This document shows positions 13,336 to 26,818 of a stretch of DNA of 64,000 nt, in pieces. Below the pieces are notes generated by a model, which searched no databases, was not told where the DNA came from, and was given only the letters and a program-made list of their open reading frames with translations. Position 1 is the first letter of the stretch, and each line of letters begins with the position of its first letter. Source of the DNA: Onchocerca volvulus (taxonomy: Eukaryota > Nematoda > Chromadorea > Rhabditida > Onchocercidae); assembly GCA_000499405.2 (NCBI GenBank), contig HG738138.1:1922001-1986000 (forward strand), read 5' to 3'. A program made the translations under genes and the position numbers.

Positions 13336-15083
13336 TGACTAGCTGGACCCGCCATTTTCAAGTGGGCAGTCTATACATTTGTACATCAACGGAAAATAGT
13401 AAAACAAAACAGTCGACAAATAAATTGAATGTTAATAATTAATGGATAAAAAATGATGCAGCGACAAAAAATATTTCTAATAAGCTATATTCGTCGCCAA
13501 TAGCCAAATTTATCGAAGGAATGTGACAGAATTACTTTTAAGCGGAAAATTGAAAACTTGATGACTGAAACTTGATCAAAGTGAAGCTTGAATTGAACCA
13601 AACATAAATAAAAACTGATTAGTTTATTGGATGAATATAGGATGGAGAAAAAACAAGATATTTTTAATAAGCTATAAACTAGACAAACTCATAAAACAGA
13701 AGAAATACGATGGAATTCTTTAACCATTCAAATTTCAATGATATTTTATGCTAACCTACAATATTTCATCGTGAAAATTCTATTTGAGAGCAAAAGACTC
13801 AAGACTAAAGGCAGTTGTTAAATGATCCAAGGAATCTTTTTTTCTTCTCAGAAAATCGATTAAGATCGGAAAAATCGAGTAACAACGGCCAATTCGGAAA
13901 CTCCACTGATGAAAAACAGTTCAAAGTAATTATTACGTTGAAATGTGACTGATGTCGAGATTCTCAATACCTTTCGTGACTCAATTAATAATAATTAATT
14001 ACGATAATTAATTAATAATTAATAACGATAATTTCAGCATGCTGATATTGCTAAAGAAACATGCAGCACTGTGAAATAGATATGAGAGGAGACGTGAAGT
14101 GAGATACGAACTTTTCGATATTTTAGAAGAAAAACGTTGAAGTGTCATAAATTTGCAGTGTGATATAATAAGTGTGTTTATGAAGAGTGAAAATAAATAT
14201 GAAACAGCATCACTCTATCGATTCTTCGACCTGTTTTATTTTCAAGAAAATTTAATTTTTCATCTACTTCAAATCCTCCCAATTTTCATAATTACTGTGT
14301 TCAGATTCAAATATGTTACAATTTTAAAACATCGAAGATGTCATATTACAGAATAAATAAGAATGACTATTTCATCCATTCTTTCATTTCCTTACCCCTA
14401 TGAAAACTGGACATTATATTTCTGGCAGGTCAAAGGTATGAGTTCAACCATCCCAGATGCCTTTTGACCATTGCTTTGAAACCAGTCACAAATACTTTAA
14501 TATTCTCTTTACCTCCCTGAGTACGTCAAATTCGGGTCAACTGCTTAAAAATTCCGACCGCTCCACCATCAAACGAAACAGATTCGGCGGCAGCCCGCAG
14601 TCTCTGTTTTTTCGTATTCCGGAATTCGGGTTGCATATTTTTTTCTTTGAATTCGGACTACATGTTTTTTTCTTTTAATCGGAGGAGACCTAAATTTGCG
14701 GGAAGTGACGAAATATCAATTTGATATATATTTGTCAGTAGGTGCGATTTTTTGCAGGTTTATGGGCAATGTTTCGTCATACCGCATTTCGCTTGGAAAC
14801 GTGTTTATTTTCTGGATGCATGCAGAATTTGGGTAATCTGATTCAGAATGGTAAATTAGTACATTGTTCCTCTCATTATCAAAACTTCATTAGAAAGAAA
14901 CATGCAGGGTATTATCTTTTATCAGTACTTAAAAGTTATTTACTTACGTTTAAGCAACAAATTTTGCCGAACTTTCTGGTTCAGCAATTTTTATTCCGAT
15001 CATTTCCCATTCTTATCTGTTAATGAATCGCTTGCTTCGTATATTCAATCAACCCAACAGCGAATTGTTTTCTTGTTATTCCA
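13336..15083. other. Intergenic region upstream of helicase
   Basis: Starts with GACTAGCTGGACCCGCCATT next to the MITE, a GC-richer motif of the kind found at repeat borders. AATTAATTA-type low-complexity DNA lies near 13,985-14,032. Open frames at 14,153-14,356, 14,457-14,678 and 14,742-15,023 have no recognised family or fitting splice sites. Confidence 0.45.
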
Positions 15084-18000
15084 ATGAAAATTTCAAAGGC
15101 TAACGTTCAAAAATTCGTGCCCGATCATTTTATAGAAATTCTGGATATAATAGAAAGTCGCAAAAGCACTCAAGAAATGTCGCCTTACATTCGGACTTTT
15201 ATGAAAAGGTTAATCGATGGAAGGAATTACTAAAAAATGAAATTGCTTCCAGTGTTAAGGAAATCCGGTATGTTTCATTCGTGCCCCTTTGATTTTTCCC
15301 ATGGTTTTCCTTGCTGATGGACAACGATTTTCTTCACATCACACCTGTGCTTTTTCCGAATTTCCATTTTGCAGGGATCTTTTGATGAATCCGTCAGTCG
15401 ATGAATTGGAAAAACTTGGACAAATTTCGGGAACACTTCGATTCCAAACTCAATATTTACATGCATTGCACGGGCGTGTCATCGTCTTACATCAAGTAAA
15501 AAGAATAGAACAGAAAATCACGAAAAAAACGTTCCGTTCAGGTTTCATTTTTTTTTCCAAATTTCATAAGCCTTAGCTTTTCTAACGTAAAGAGGAATAG
15601 TTTGATAGAGTAAGTTTTGAAAAATTCCGGGAAATATTCAAATTTTATTTGTAGGTACTCCTGTGTTGTTATGCCGAATTCCAGAGCTTACAAGCGTTAG
15701 CGATTGTATTGTAATTTCTTGTTCTGGAAATCAAATTAACCTGAAGGCAAAAGCAAAAAAAGAAGTGGATATTGGTTCTTCTGATGAATTTGTGTTGATA
15801 CCATCTGTTGGCCTGGGATACCTGATAGCCTTAGATGAATTCCTGGTAAGTTTTTGGCTTGTGAGATCCGTAGATTTTGATAATGGAATTAATTTTTGTT
15901 TTACTTGATTTTTTTTTCTAAATCACATGAGGTATTGTACTGATTTATTTATTTGAAGAATTTTCCGATTTTTCTATTTAATGGGTTTTCCTTCTGTGGA
16001 TTCCATGTGTTATTCACAGTACCGTAATCGCTGATTGCTTCACCCATCAATATGGATATAAAGAAAAACTTTCAGTCACTTTGCAATTTATTAAAGCATT
16101 TGGGAATAGAAAACATACTTCATGCTTTGATCAGACATAAAATATGTACTGTAGATGATAATTGCTGTTTGTGAAAAATTTCCAACTTCAGGAATTGAAA
16201 TGGAGGGATTTTCCAGGCGAAAAACTTATTCATTATGTTCATTGTAGTGTACCCTTACCAACATCGCGACCAGGTAATTCAATTTCAATATTCTAATACA
16301 TACTTTATATTTTAGGGATTTTTTTTCGTAAAATCCAGTTCTCAGATTAGATAGCATAGACATAAAAACATAAAAACGTCAAATAGGATTTTGCTACTGA
16401 TAAAGTTTTGTCGATACAAAATGCTATATAAGAGGAGGATAGCATACATCATGAGATGAGATATTTATGTTAAAGATTATTTTAAAAAATTAGTGCATTT
16501 TTTAATTTGAAAGATTCACCTATTAGATTAAAAAAAAATTAAGCAAGATAGTTCTATCAAGAGTTTTTCCTGGAACATTCCTTTAAGATAACATATGGCT
16601 TTGAATGATCAAATCAATCTAGAACGTGTAAAAATAATGCTAATGACGTCCTGTTTAGATGAAGTTTCCGAAAAAGCAATTGAACTCAACGAAGATCAAA
16701 GATATGCTGTAGCTGCTGCATTAAACAAAAGTCGACCCATTGTGACCATTCATGGTCCACCGGGTACGGGGAAGACGGCAGTTATCGCGCAGATTGTGAT
16801 GGAAGCCGTTAGTAGAAAACAAAAGGTATGTTTTATTAAAGATTTTCGTTTTAAAATCCATTTTGGAAAGAAAATAGTTATTTGGGCTTGGTATTTGTTT
16901 TTTGCTTTGAATTGATTTAGAATAATTCTCTTTTCGTAACTGCTCCGAGATTTTTTCTTCTCCTTTGCTTTCTCTGAGACTAAAATTTAGCTTATGGCTT
17001 TTTTCGAAGAATCAAAAATTGAAATGACGAGCTCATAGGATTTTTTGATTTAAATGAATATTTGCAGCAGCATAATTTGTTATTTTCAGTCTTTAATAAT
17101 CGAAATCATAGTTATATACTGATTAAATAAAGACCATTTCTAAATGGATTTTTTCTATTTCGTCTACCACTTTCCCGGCTGATTATAGTCGGAAAAAAAA
17201 TTTATATTCACCGGGTTTATTGATCATTTTGCTCCATCCATAAAGATCTTTATCCTTGTGAAAAGATAAATTTAGTTTTCCTTTTCACTGTTACGAAACT
17301 TCCTGATATAATAATGAGTTTTACCAAGTTTTATTTGGATTTACAGGTACTTATTTGTGCTCCCTCAAACGTTGCAGTGAACAATATTGTGGATCGATTA
17401 AAGGACTTGTCTGGTATATGTGCACTGGGATTTAATTCAGAGCTATCATTGGCCACTGAATTGGAGCAGCACGACAAATTCATTGATATTCAAAGTGCTT
17501 TCAAAAAATTGGTCTGATAACTTTTGTAAGCTTAATACTGTTGACTATAGTTGAGAAAATAAGTTGAAAAAAAAAATCATAATATTTATGAAGAAATCGT
17601 AAGCCACAGTCTTATCCATAAAAACTAAAGAGAGAAGTTGGGGTTAGGTAATTGATTGAATTTCATTACTATGTAAAGACGAAATGAAGATAATTTGAGA
17701 CACAAACTCCCATTCTTATTAGTTTTTATTATTCTCTTTTTAACATGATGGATTTTAAAGAATTGGAGTTAAATTTGCAGGATTCAGGAGAAGATAGTGA
17801 AATATCCGGAAATAATTTTGATGAAAATAACAAAGCTTGGCATGATGCGAATAAGATGTTGTGGCAACTAAAAGAGGTAAAAATATTGATTTACTTTCCC
17901 TTATTATTTGTATAATTTGGAATATTCTGTAAATTTTTAGAAATGTTAGGATATATATCTTAATTTTTGAAATGACAAAAACTCGGAAGGGAAATGGATT

Positions 18001-20169
18001 TTTCTTTAAAGTTATATTTTAAATGTAAAGATATGTGTTTATTTTCATGCATCTTCGTTTTTGGTATTCCGGTTTATAGAATTGTTGTGGGTAGGATGTT
18101 TTGGACTGAAAAATTTAAGAATGTTGAAGGTCCTTTTTTATTCCAATTATTTGTTCTTCGGATTTTTCAGAGTATTTTAAGTTGTAAGCAAGTAATTGTA
18201 TGTACGTTAACAAATAGCTCACTGCGATTTCTTCGTGAACAAGGTTTTCAACCCAATTTGACAATAATAGATGAAGCTGCACAAGCACTGGAATGTGTTG
18301 CATGGTACTCATTGCTTTTGTCCCCAAGGGCTGTAATTGTTGGTGATCCATGGCAATTACCACCGGTTTTGAAAACTTCACGGTTCGAACTTTAACCCAG
18401 TTTTCCGAATTTTTTAAATCATTTCTGACAAAGACTTTGTCAGGAATATTTTCATGAAATCAAAACAATTTCTTCAGTTCAGGAATTAGTTACATTATAT
18501 TGCGCACCTAAGAGGTTGAGAAAGTCGTAAAGGTAGTGCTTAGTTTTTGGTTTTCCCATCTTATGGTCTATACTTTTCTTTATCATTGTCTTGATTTGAA
18601 TTTCTTCATTTTTTTTTTTTTTTTAAATCTCAAGTATTTTAAGATTATCAGAAATGGATAACATTGGTAGTTCATTAATGGATACCTTATCCAAAAGATT
18701 TGGAGAAGCTAATTCGTTCATGTTAACAGAGCAATATCGTATGAATAAGAAAATTATGGAGTTAGTTGCATATTTATTGGAAAATCCGTTGTGATTTTTA
18801 AGAGTAATTTTTATTTTGCTAGATATTTAAATAACAAAAAATTTACTCTTTCAGATGGCCTTCTTCATTTTTTTACAAGTCACATTTGCGTCCAAACGAA
18901 CATATCGCTAATCAAGTTTTGAGGTATATCAGTTTAATAATATTTGCTTTGAAAGTGCTAGGTTTAATTTATCGACTTATGGACTGTATGAAAATAGCAG
19001 CCTGATAAGTAACTTAGTTTCGGTATTACTGTAATTTCAATATTCAAATTTGGAGTTATCTAAGCTTCGAGTTATTGTTGATTATCTCGAAAATTAGTGT
19101 TCTTTATGTTAATATGTTTCAGTGATATAAGTGAAGTGCCTAAAGGAAGTTTATTCGATGAACCAATGATATTCATTGATACAAGCCATGATAAATCGGC
19201 AGAAAACAAAGAAAAACTATATCGATATTCGTACGCAAACGCGCGTAATTTTTTTGCTGAAATTTATTTTTAAAATCAGTTTTTGACTTTGAAAATGTTT
19301 ATCTTCTCATTAATTTGAAGTTTGGTTATACAAAATTATATGTTTTTGGATTTTTCGAAAGATTTTTAAATGCAATTAATTTTTAGTGGAAGCGAAATTG
19401 ATTATCAAGTATGTTACTGCATTGAGCGTATTTGGTGTACGAGAGGAAGACATTGGAATTATAGCACCGTATGTTGCACAGGTCCGATTGAATATAGAAC
19501 GTTTTTAGACGATTATGTTTCTAATTTTTACAACATCATACGTGTATATTTTACTTTTCTGAATAACTCCTTGACTCATATTTTCTTCCTAAGAATAAGG
19601 CTTTATAGTAGAAGCTATTCTTGATTTCTAATTTCAATAGAAATTCTATTTTCAGGTGGACTTGTTGAAGAAATCATTAAAAACGAGTAGAGTGAACAGC
19701 GTGGATGCTTTTCAAGGTCAAGAATGTGAAGTAGTTGTTATGTCATTGGTCAGAAATAATAACGATGGTATTTTCTTTATATGCGGTGTACACTTAAATA
19801 AATTTTGGAATTTGTTTTCAACGAAATTTCAAATTCCATTCTCGATAAATCTAAATTTCATTTCCAGTTTTGACAAACTTCAGAATATCGATTTGCTTCT
19901 AGTAAAATTTAGAAGTCTTTTTTGTAGGTCGAATTGGATTTCTGAAAGATGAACGACGCTTCAATGTTGCCGTGACAAGAGCTCGTCGGCAATTCGTCCT
20001 GGTCGGTAACGCAGCAATGATGAAGCATGCAAAGCACTTGCAGTCCCTCATTGAATATATGCAAAGTCACGGCAGGATTGTTGAACAACAGGAGTTAACT
20101 GAGTGTTTGGCTATCAGTAACAATTCCAAAAAATTCAAAAGCTATTGTTACGAAAATCGAAACCGCTAG
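15084..20169 (+). CDS. SMUBP-2/IGHMBP2-like superfamily 1 helicase
   Basis: Fourteen plus-strand exons: 15084-15267, 15375-15541, 15655-15845, 16192-16273, 16562-16825, 17347-17511, 17781-17876, 18171-18382, 18635-18760, 18855-18923, 19123-19244, 19387-19481, 19656-19767 and 19928-20169, about 708 residues. SF1 motifs appear in order: Walker A HGPPGTGKT, APSNVAVNNIVDRL (Ia), DEAAQALE (II), GDPWQLPP (III), LTEQYRM (IV), NSVDAFQGQE (V) and NVAVTRARR (VI). Such enzymes are ATP-dependent 5'-3' RNA/DNA helicases; IGHMBP2 associates with ribosomes and tRNA-linked complexes. The product stops just after motif VI, so the R3H and AN1 zinc-finger domains of vertebrate IGHMBP2 are absent. Two one-base frame breaks affect the N-terminal part: in exon 1 (about 15,150-15,200) and in exon 5 (about 16,597, one extra base). 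All exons after them join in phase. The breaks could be assembly errors or early decay. Confidence 0.82.
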
Positions 20170-20360
20170 CTATTCGAGATGTGTGCTGAAATTTGGAAAC
20201 GAGAGAATGGAAGATTCGTGGGACTGAAAATCTGTCTTTGTTATTTGTCATTCCACCCTTTTTTTTGCTTGGACTTTTGAGCTACTTTAACCACACTTGA
20301 GGTTAAAACCGGTGGTGTAATGTGTTATCTCCATGCTTATATTTACTCAATCTTTATTAC

Positions 20361-21076
20361 TGTCGTGAATTTTTCTTCTTTGAGGTAAAGAATTAGTTTT
20401 AGTGAAAAGGAAGGATTTACGCTTTGAGTCGAATTGATGAATGCATGGACAATTAATTTGTAAGTGTATTATTAATACCGCAGATAATTGATTACAAAGT
20501 AATATAGAGAACAGAAAATTATGAAGTAGAAATTTACAAAATCAGAATTATAACAGCCGAGAAATCCCAAGTCGAAGATTACAAATTGCTACGCACCAAG
20601 AGTTTATTCCAACCGTCGAAATCGTCCCACTAGCTATTCCAATCAGATTTAAGAATAACCTTTCTATCCTCGATAAGCGGGTGAGGCTTATAGAATACAA
20701 AAAAGGGAATTACAAAGCGTTATCATGCTGTGTAAGAGATTGGTACATGAGAAAGGATATATTTTTCACAAGTTAGCATACAGATGTGCATAACCATATA
20801 TGGTAAATGATTATAAATCAGATAACGGATTCATCTCTCAGTATGAGAAAACGTTGGAAATTTTGCAGAATGAAATGAATCCTTTATCTAAAAGTTGCTT
20901 TATAAAAAATAATTTTACCAGATGTTCAAGATATGGATATAGCAGGTGTTTAAGACTTGTAATCTAAGGGAATTTATATATAAATTGGATAATGGTCCAA
21001 ATAGAACAATTTTTTATAGTGCAAGTATTTTGAGACACAAAAGTTTTTTTAGAAAATTATTTCAAGCTTTTCGACA
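20361..21076 (-). repeat. Element 1 3' LTR (left copy, 716 bp)
   Basis: Homologous to 28,044-28,667. It carries about 75 bp extra near 20,432-20,510 and about 20 bp near 20,800, which are absent from the other LTR; the remaining sequence is close. Confidence 0.9.
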
Positions 21077-21327
21077 CTCCTGACCGAAGGAGAAGGTTGA
21101 GGGATATATTGAAATGTATTTAGTTTAATCGACTTCGATTATTCTACAAGTGTTTTTTGTTCCTAACGATTTAAAGAAACCACTAACTCAATTTCTGCTG
21201 GATTAGGTTTAGATTTAGAGTTCGCAACACATAACAAACGTATTAAGGAACAAATCAAATCATACTTAATTTTGATGACAATTAATATTATCAACATTAT
21301 AAAAATGCAAATGCAAAAACTTACCAT

Positions 21328-23373
21328 TCACCAGTGTTCGATTAGTTCATTCAGTTCTTGCTGTATTAACTCACGGGCCTTGTAGAAACCATTTTCATGT
21401 CCTTGTGATACTTCGACTCCTCCGTCGTTGATTTCGTTCCAAATTTCTGTTTTTGGTCGAGTTATTATGTACTCGATCTTGGGATGTTGCTGGGATAAGA
21501 TCTCCAGTTCAGTATCAATATGTTCAATTTCAAATTTATTAATTATTCCACCACTGGATTCGACTATTCTTGATTTAAATCTTTTAGTATTATAGGGAGC
21601 AATTAGCAAATTTCCATTGATTCTTTTGGCTATTATGTCATTCCTTTGTAGTATTAATTCGGCAGCCAATGTAGGATTGCTGTGAGATAATCATTCAATC
21701 AGTGATAATAAATTATTACGATTTTGACAGCTTAACTTTGACAATTCGTTCAATTGTTGCTTAAATTCTTCTCGAAGATTGTCAAAAACATATTGGAATT
21801 TGGGATTTTCCGGGTCAGCAATTTCTTTTTGATTAGTTTCTATCATCATTAATTTTCCTTTTAAGAAATTTGTTAGAGTTTTCTTAGGAGTAGACTTTTT
21901 AATTGTTACTTTGTCGATGACGATGTCACCATTCATCAGGTAAGGATCAATAAAGCCACAATTTGCTGCTGTAACAGTTTCATTTTCTTTAGAAATGAAT
22001 GAAGTTTGAAGTTCGTCAATAAGAATATGAGTTTCATACATTCTTGCATTAAAAATTCTAATTCTTCGATACAAACATTTTATTATAGCTTCGATTTCAT
22101 TCCATAGAATAATGCTGGAGCTAGTTATGCATTTCCCAATTTGTGTAGGACATTGTTCAATAGATTCAAGATCTGATACTAACTTTCTTCCATCATAAAT
22201 TAGGATTTGTCCTTGTTGTAATAAGAAATTCGTAGTTGATTGGCATCGAATTCTTAACCATCCATATGAATACTGTATATTGTTACTTGTTGTCCATATG
22301 TTTGGAGAAATTTGTTTGAATCTATTTTCATCAAATCTATCTTGATCGAGTGTTCTACAAATTTGAGAGTTTGTTGCTGAAGTAGTAGTTTGATCTGACT
22401 CCACAGATAAAGAGAATCTCAGAAAGGCCTTAGTACATACTGTACGAGTGATGTTATTACATTTTATTGCGGGCATCCTAGCATGAGTCCGTGTATAGAC
22501 AGCCACTTTCATTGAGGTAAAGTTCTGTTCCGATGCATTCTCGCAATTCCATTTCTGTGGCATATTGAATGGAATTCCCGAAGTCCATTTACAAATGTTG
22601 CTTGCTGTGACTTGAAATAGTGCAAAAATAATATTGATCAATAATAAACTATTAGTTATTGTCTTTGAATTTTGCAATAATTTTGTTTGTCGGGTCTGCG
22701 TGCTTCTAGTTCTTAGCGCGATCGATTCTTCCTTTGGTTTCCCGACTACTGGTGTTGACTGATCTTCCAGGCGCTCTGAATCGTCTACTTCCAAGGGATA
22801 AAGCTCTTTTATTGATCTATCTAGTAGTTTCCCATTCGGCATTTGTATTGTTGCTGTTCTGATTTTTCCATCCCATCCTCTTTTGATTGCTTTTATTCCG
22901 ACTAGTTTCCACATACCACGAGGTGTATCAGGTTCATTTAGTAAAACTGTTTCGTTCTCACGTGGAATTCGTCTTTCTACAGCTCTGGGGGATGTCAACT
23001 CCTTTTGAGTGCGCTCTCTAAGATTTACAATATATTCATCTCTCCATAAATTCCAAAAAAAATCTAGTGCACTAAGAGTGTTGGACCAGTACTTGAGTAG
23101 TTTATTCTTAGTATTCAGTCTATGAGGAGTATATTCGTCTTGATTACTCTCATAATTAGTTGGTATATCTAACGATGCATTAGGTGAAATAAAATCAATT
23201 GGACGTGTCACTTTATAGTCATCAAATCCCACGTATGTTAAAGGGCGGGTATTAAGTATTCCTTCGATTTCTGCTATCAAAATTATTAATTCTCTCTCCT
23301 TTAAAAGTTTCCTACCTATTGCTTGTCCTAGCCTTTTTGGTAAGTCCGATAATTCGTGCGTATACATCTCCAC
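21328..23373 (-). pseudogene. Element 1 integrase C-terminus, DUF5641 and envelope-like region
   Basis: The frame resumes after a shift following the integrase stop. Residues 1-195 hold the integrase end (EGILNTRPL) and a DUF5641-type tail ending near ELYPLEV. Residues about 240-260 form a hydrophobic segment (SLLLINIIFALFQVTA) like a signal peptide or internal signal-anchor. The rest resembles a secreted glycoprotein: many Cys and N-glycosylation sequons (NCENASEQNFTS, CNNITRT), then a charged C-terminus. A TGA at 21,691-21,693 interrupts it; the same frame continues to 21,328. Some nematode BEL/Pao elements (Tas, Cer7) carry phlebovirus-like env genes; I cannot assign the origin of this one. 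No C-terminal membrane anchor is evident. Confidence 0.7.
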
Positions 23374-23398
23374 CCCATGGTGCCTTTGGTATCGTGTT

Positions 23399-26300
23399 TT
23401 ACCATATCATGCCCTTCGCAGCTAAGAAATCAGCGTTTTCTTCCATAATAATTTTAAATACCAACTGGAACTGATTTGCATTATCACTTAGGATTAACTT
23501 CAGATATTCTCGTCGAGCGACAAATCTCTTTAGTACGTGCAAAAATGTCTCGGCGGTTAAATTCTCTGCCAATTCAAGATGTACTGCTCTTGTTGTAAAA
23601 CATGTAAAAAGAGCTATCCACCTTTTGATTATTCCATTATCAGATTTGATTGAAAGAGGACCCATATAATCTAGACCAACTTTTTCAAAGGTTCTCGATC
23701 TTACCACTCGTGTTTGTGGGAGATTTGGCATTGCACGTAGTTTAAATGGCTTAACTCTCCACCGTTTACAACCCATACACCAAGATATGACGCGTTTAAC
23801 TGCAGATCTTCCTTTTGGTATCCAAAATTTACGTCTTAATTCACATAAAGTGTGAGCGATTCCTGCGTGGTATAATTTTTCATGCTGTTGTTTAATGAGA
23901 AGTTCGCTAATGATGTTATGATTTGGTGAATAGATAGGATATTTGCTTTCATCGTCTAATTCCGAATTCTCTAGACGACTTCTCGTTCTCCATAGTTTGC
24001 TAATTTCATCTTGATATAGACTCCATTTATTTATTTCTTCTTCTGTAATGCCTTCTGATTGCGCTTGCCTTATCAATAACCATTCTGCTGTATCATAGTC
24101 ATTCTTGGTCATGTAATTTCCTTTGATAGATAATGATCGTAACCAAGGGAATTCTCTTTTGCTGGTTAGTTTAATAAAGCGGAGCGCCCATGCAGTTGTT
24201 CTTAATAATCTTATCCATTTACTGAAACGGTATACGGCGATGAATTTAATTATTTTCCTTTCAAAGTCTGGAGTTATCTCTGTAATCTTTGCAATAGTTG
24301 CTTCTTCAAATTCCTCTTTATATTTAAATTCACATTGTGGCCAATCCGATTTTTTTTCTAACCACTGAGATCCTTTCCACCATTGGTTGTAGTTTCGGAG
24401 TTTATTTGGTGAGAGACCTTTAATAGCTATATCTACTGGATTTTGTTCACTTGGTATATACCGAAATGCAAATTTTGCCCTCCTTATTTCTTCGACTCGG
24501 TTTTGTACAAATCGTGGAAGCAATTTTGTATAATTCTTGATCCAGTGGAGAGCACATTTAGAATCTGACCACAATGTAACTTGATTTTCATTCATTTCTA
24601 ATTGTTTTAGTGCGAACTGAGCTGCTCTTACTCCAATTAATATGGATAATAATTCGAGTCTGGGTATAGTTATACCTTTGATGGGAGCTATTCGAGATTT
24701 CGCGTAAATCAAAAATGAATTTGATTTTGTACCTTAGTTTTCATGATTGAGTGCATAAACCGCTGCAGAATATGCAACATTTGAAGCATCTGTAAATACA
24801 TGGATTTCCGTTTGCGGTGAATTTGTTATTACAAATCTCGGCACGTCTATAACATTCGTTGGCCATTCTTTAATTAATGCCTTCCATTGTTGTTCATCTT
24901 CTTCATTCAAAGCTTGATCCCAAGATTTGTTTTCTTTCCATAGATATTGGATAAATAACTTGAGTCGTATCATCGAAGGAACTAAGAAACCCAATGGATC
25001 GTACTGCGAAGCAACGAATTATATAATTGTTCTTTTAGTTATTTTCTTTCCAACCCATGGTTTTAATGTTACACAAATGACATCGATGTCATGAATCCAT
25101 TTGAGACCGAGAAAATTTTCCCTGCTGGTTGTACTTCGATCATATTCAGGTATTCTCTCATTGAATTCCTCATCGTTAGAAAGAAATTCTCTTATTTTCA
25201 TTGAGGCTTCTGCAAAAATACTCTTCATTTCTTCGTACTTATATAAGGCTTCTTCTGTCCCATTAGCAGATATGGTAATGTTATCCACATATAAATTCTT
25301 TCTTATTTCCCATGCCGTTGTGCTGCCATCATTTTTAAGATGGTAATTCAGTGTAGGTGATAATAAGAAGGGTGATGATATCACTCCAAATGGAACTCTT
25401 TTGAAGCGGGAACACTTCAGATTTTCATCGTTTACTTCTTTATGAATGTCATTTAACCAAAGAAAACGAGTAGAATTTCTTTCTTCATATTGTAATCCCA
25501 ACTGCAAGAATGCCTTTTCGATATCGGCAATGATCAGCATTCTCATCATGCGAAAGCGTAATAGTACTCCTACTAAGTCTGGTAGCAGTACTGGTTCTCG
25601 GTACAGTACTTCATTCAAGCCTTTAAATCCTTTGAGATGCGCTGAAGCATCATAAACAATCCTCAATTTAGTTGTAGCTTTATTAGGAGTTAATACTTCA
25701 TGATGTGGTAAATAATGTATAACGCCTATCTTATCCTTCGGATGTACTTCTTCAATTATGGCTGATCGTAGTTGATCTTGAATTGTTTCATTGTATAAAT
25801 GAAGAATTGATTTGTGTTGTAGACGCGTGATCAAGTTCTTTAAACGTCCAACGCATAATCCATAGTTGTTACTTAATTTGTGCTTGGAATCTTTCCAAGG
25901 CCAGCATACATGATATTTTCCATGTTGTTTATAAATAGTCCCCTTGAAATGTTTTAATACTTCGTCATCGTCATCAGCTGTAGGAGATTCTTGAATTCCA
26001 ATCATTTCCAATTTCCAGAATTTTTCAAGTTCTGAATTGAAATTGACACTGACTACACTTACTGTTTTTGAAGTGCATAACGAATTACTTTTACAAATTT
26101 TGTCTATGTCACCTTTTCCAACAATCATTGGACCAATTTTTGATTGCAGTAGTAAGTGTCCTGAACTTAATTCTTTGATTCCTTTTAAATCAACGAATTT
26201 AAAAAAGTAATCAGCACCAATAAGGATGCCGGTTCGTTCCCAGTAATTCGTTAAATTTTTGAATTGGCTTTCAATCGATGTTTCAACAACTCGTAATTTA

Positions 26301-26818
26301 TTAGTCAAATATTCGATTGCATTGGCGTACAATGTTATGATTTCCTTTCCTGTTGTTTGTACACTTAGTTGAGTAAAAGTAGTGCGACATGATCTGGGTT
26401 TCTTTAAACCAAACGGAGCTAGCTTCAAATTTTGCTCTTCCGTTTCAGTTAATTTTAAGCGATGAGATACCTGCTTGGAGACAAAGGTTAATTGTGATCC
26501 TAGATCAAATAATGCCAAGGCCTTTTCTTGTCGTTGAGGCAGTGAAGGATTGAAGACTATTATCTCTCTACATAAGAGTAAAGTTTCCTTTCCTTGTCCT
26601 CCCTTTACTGAGTTCGTTTGCGTTGCAAGAGTTGAATTGCAACTAGATGTCGAAATTTCCCTTTCATTAGTAGATCCAGTTTTCTCTAAGTGTAACATAT
26701 TTTTTGAAGGCATTTGATTTCTTTTGTTACATAATGCACTATTATGAGAAGCTTTACAATAGATGCATCGTGCTTTCCTTTTGCAGTCTTCTCCATCATG
26801 TTTAAAAAAAAAACACAC
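23399..26818 (-). pseudogene. Element 1 pol: protease, RT, RNase H, integrase start
   Basis: From 26,818 leftward: a zinc knuckle, a protease-like motif ([16 protein letters not shown]1758), RT with [12 protein letters not shown] and the catalytic box as YVDN, RNase H ([26 protein letters not shown]), then the integrase HHCC region (HAGIAHTL with CMGCKRW) and core ([16 protein letters not shown]). In-frame stops: 25,016-25,018 (TAA), 24,731-24,733 (TAA) and 23,396-23,398 (TAA). These are point changes in otherwise well-conserved sequence. Confidence 0.92.

Noticed and set aside
24734..25018. Programmed stop readthrough in element 1
   Set aside because: Several stops (TAA, TAA, TAA, TGA) at places where element 2 is open; ordinary inactivating mutations fit better.
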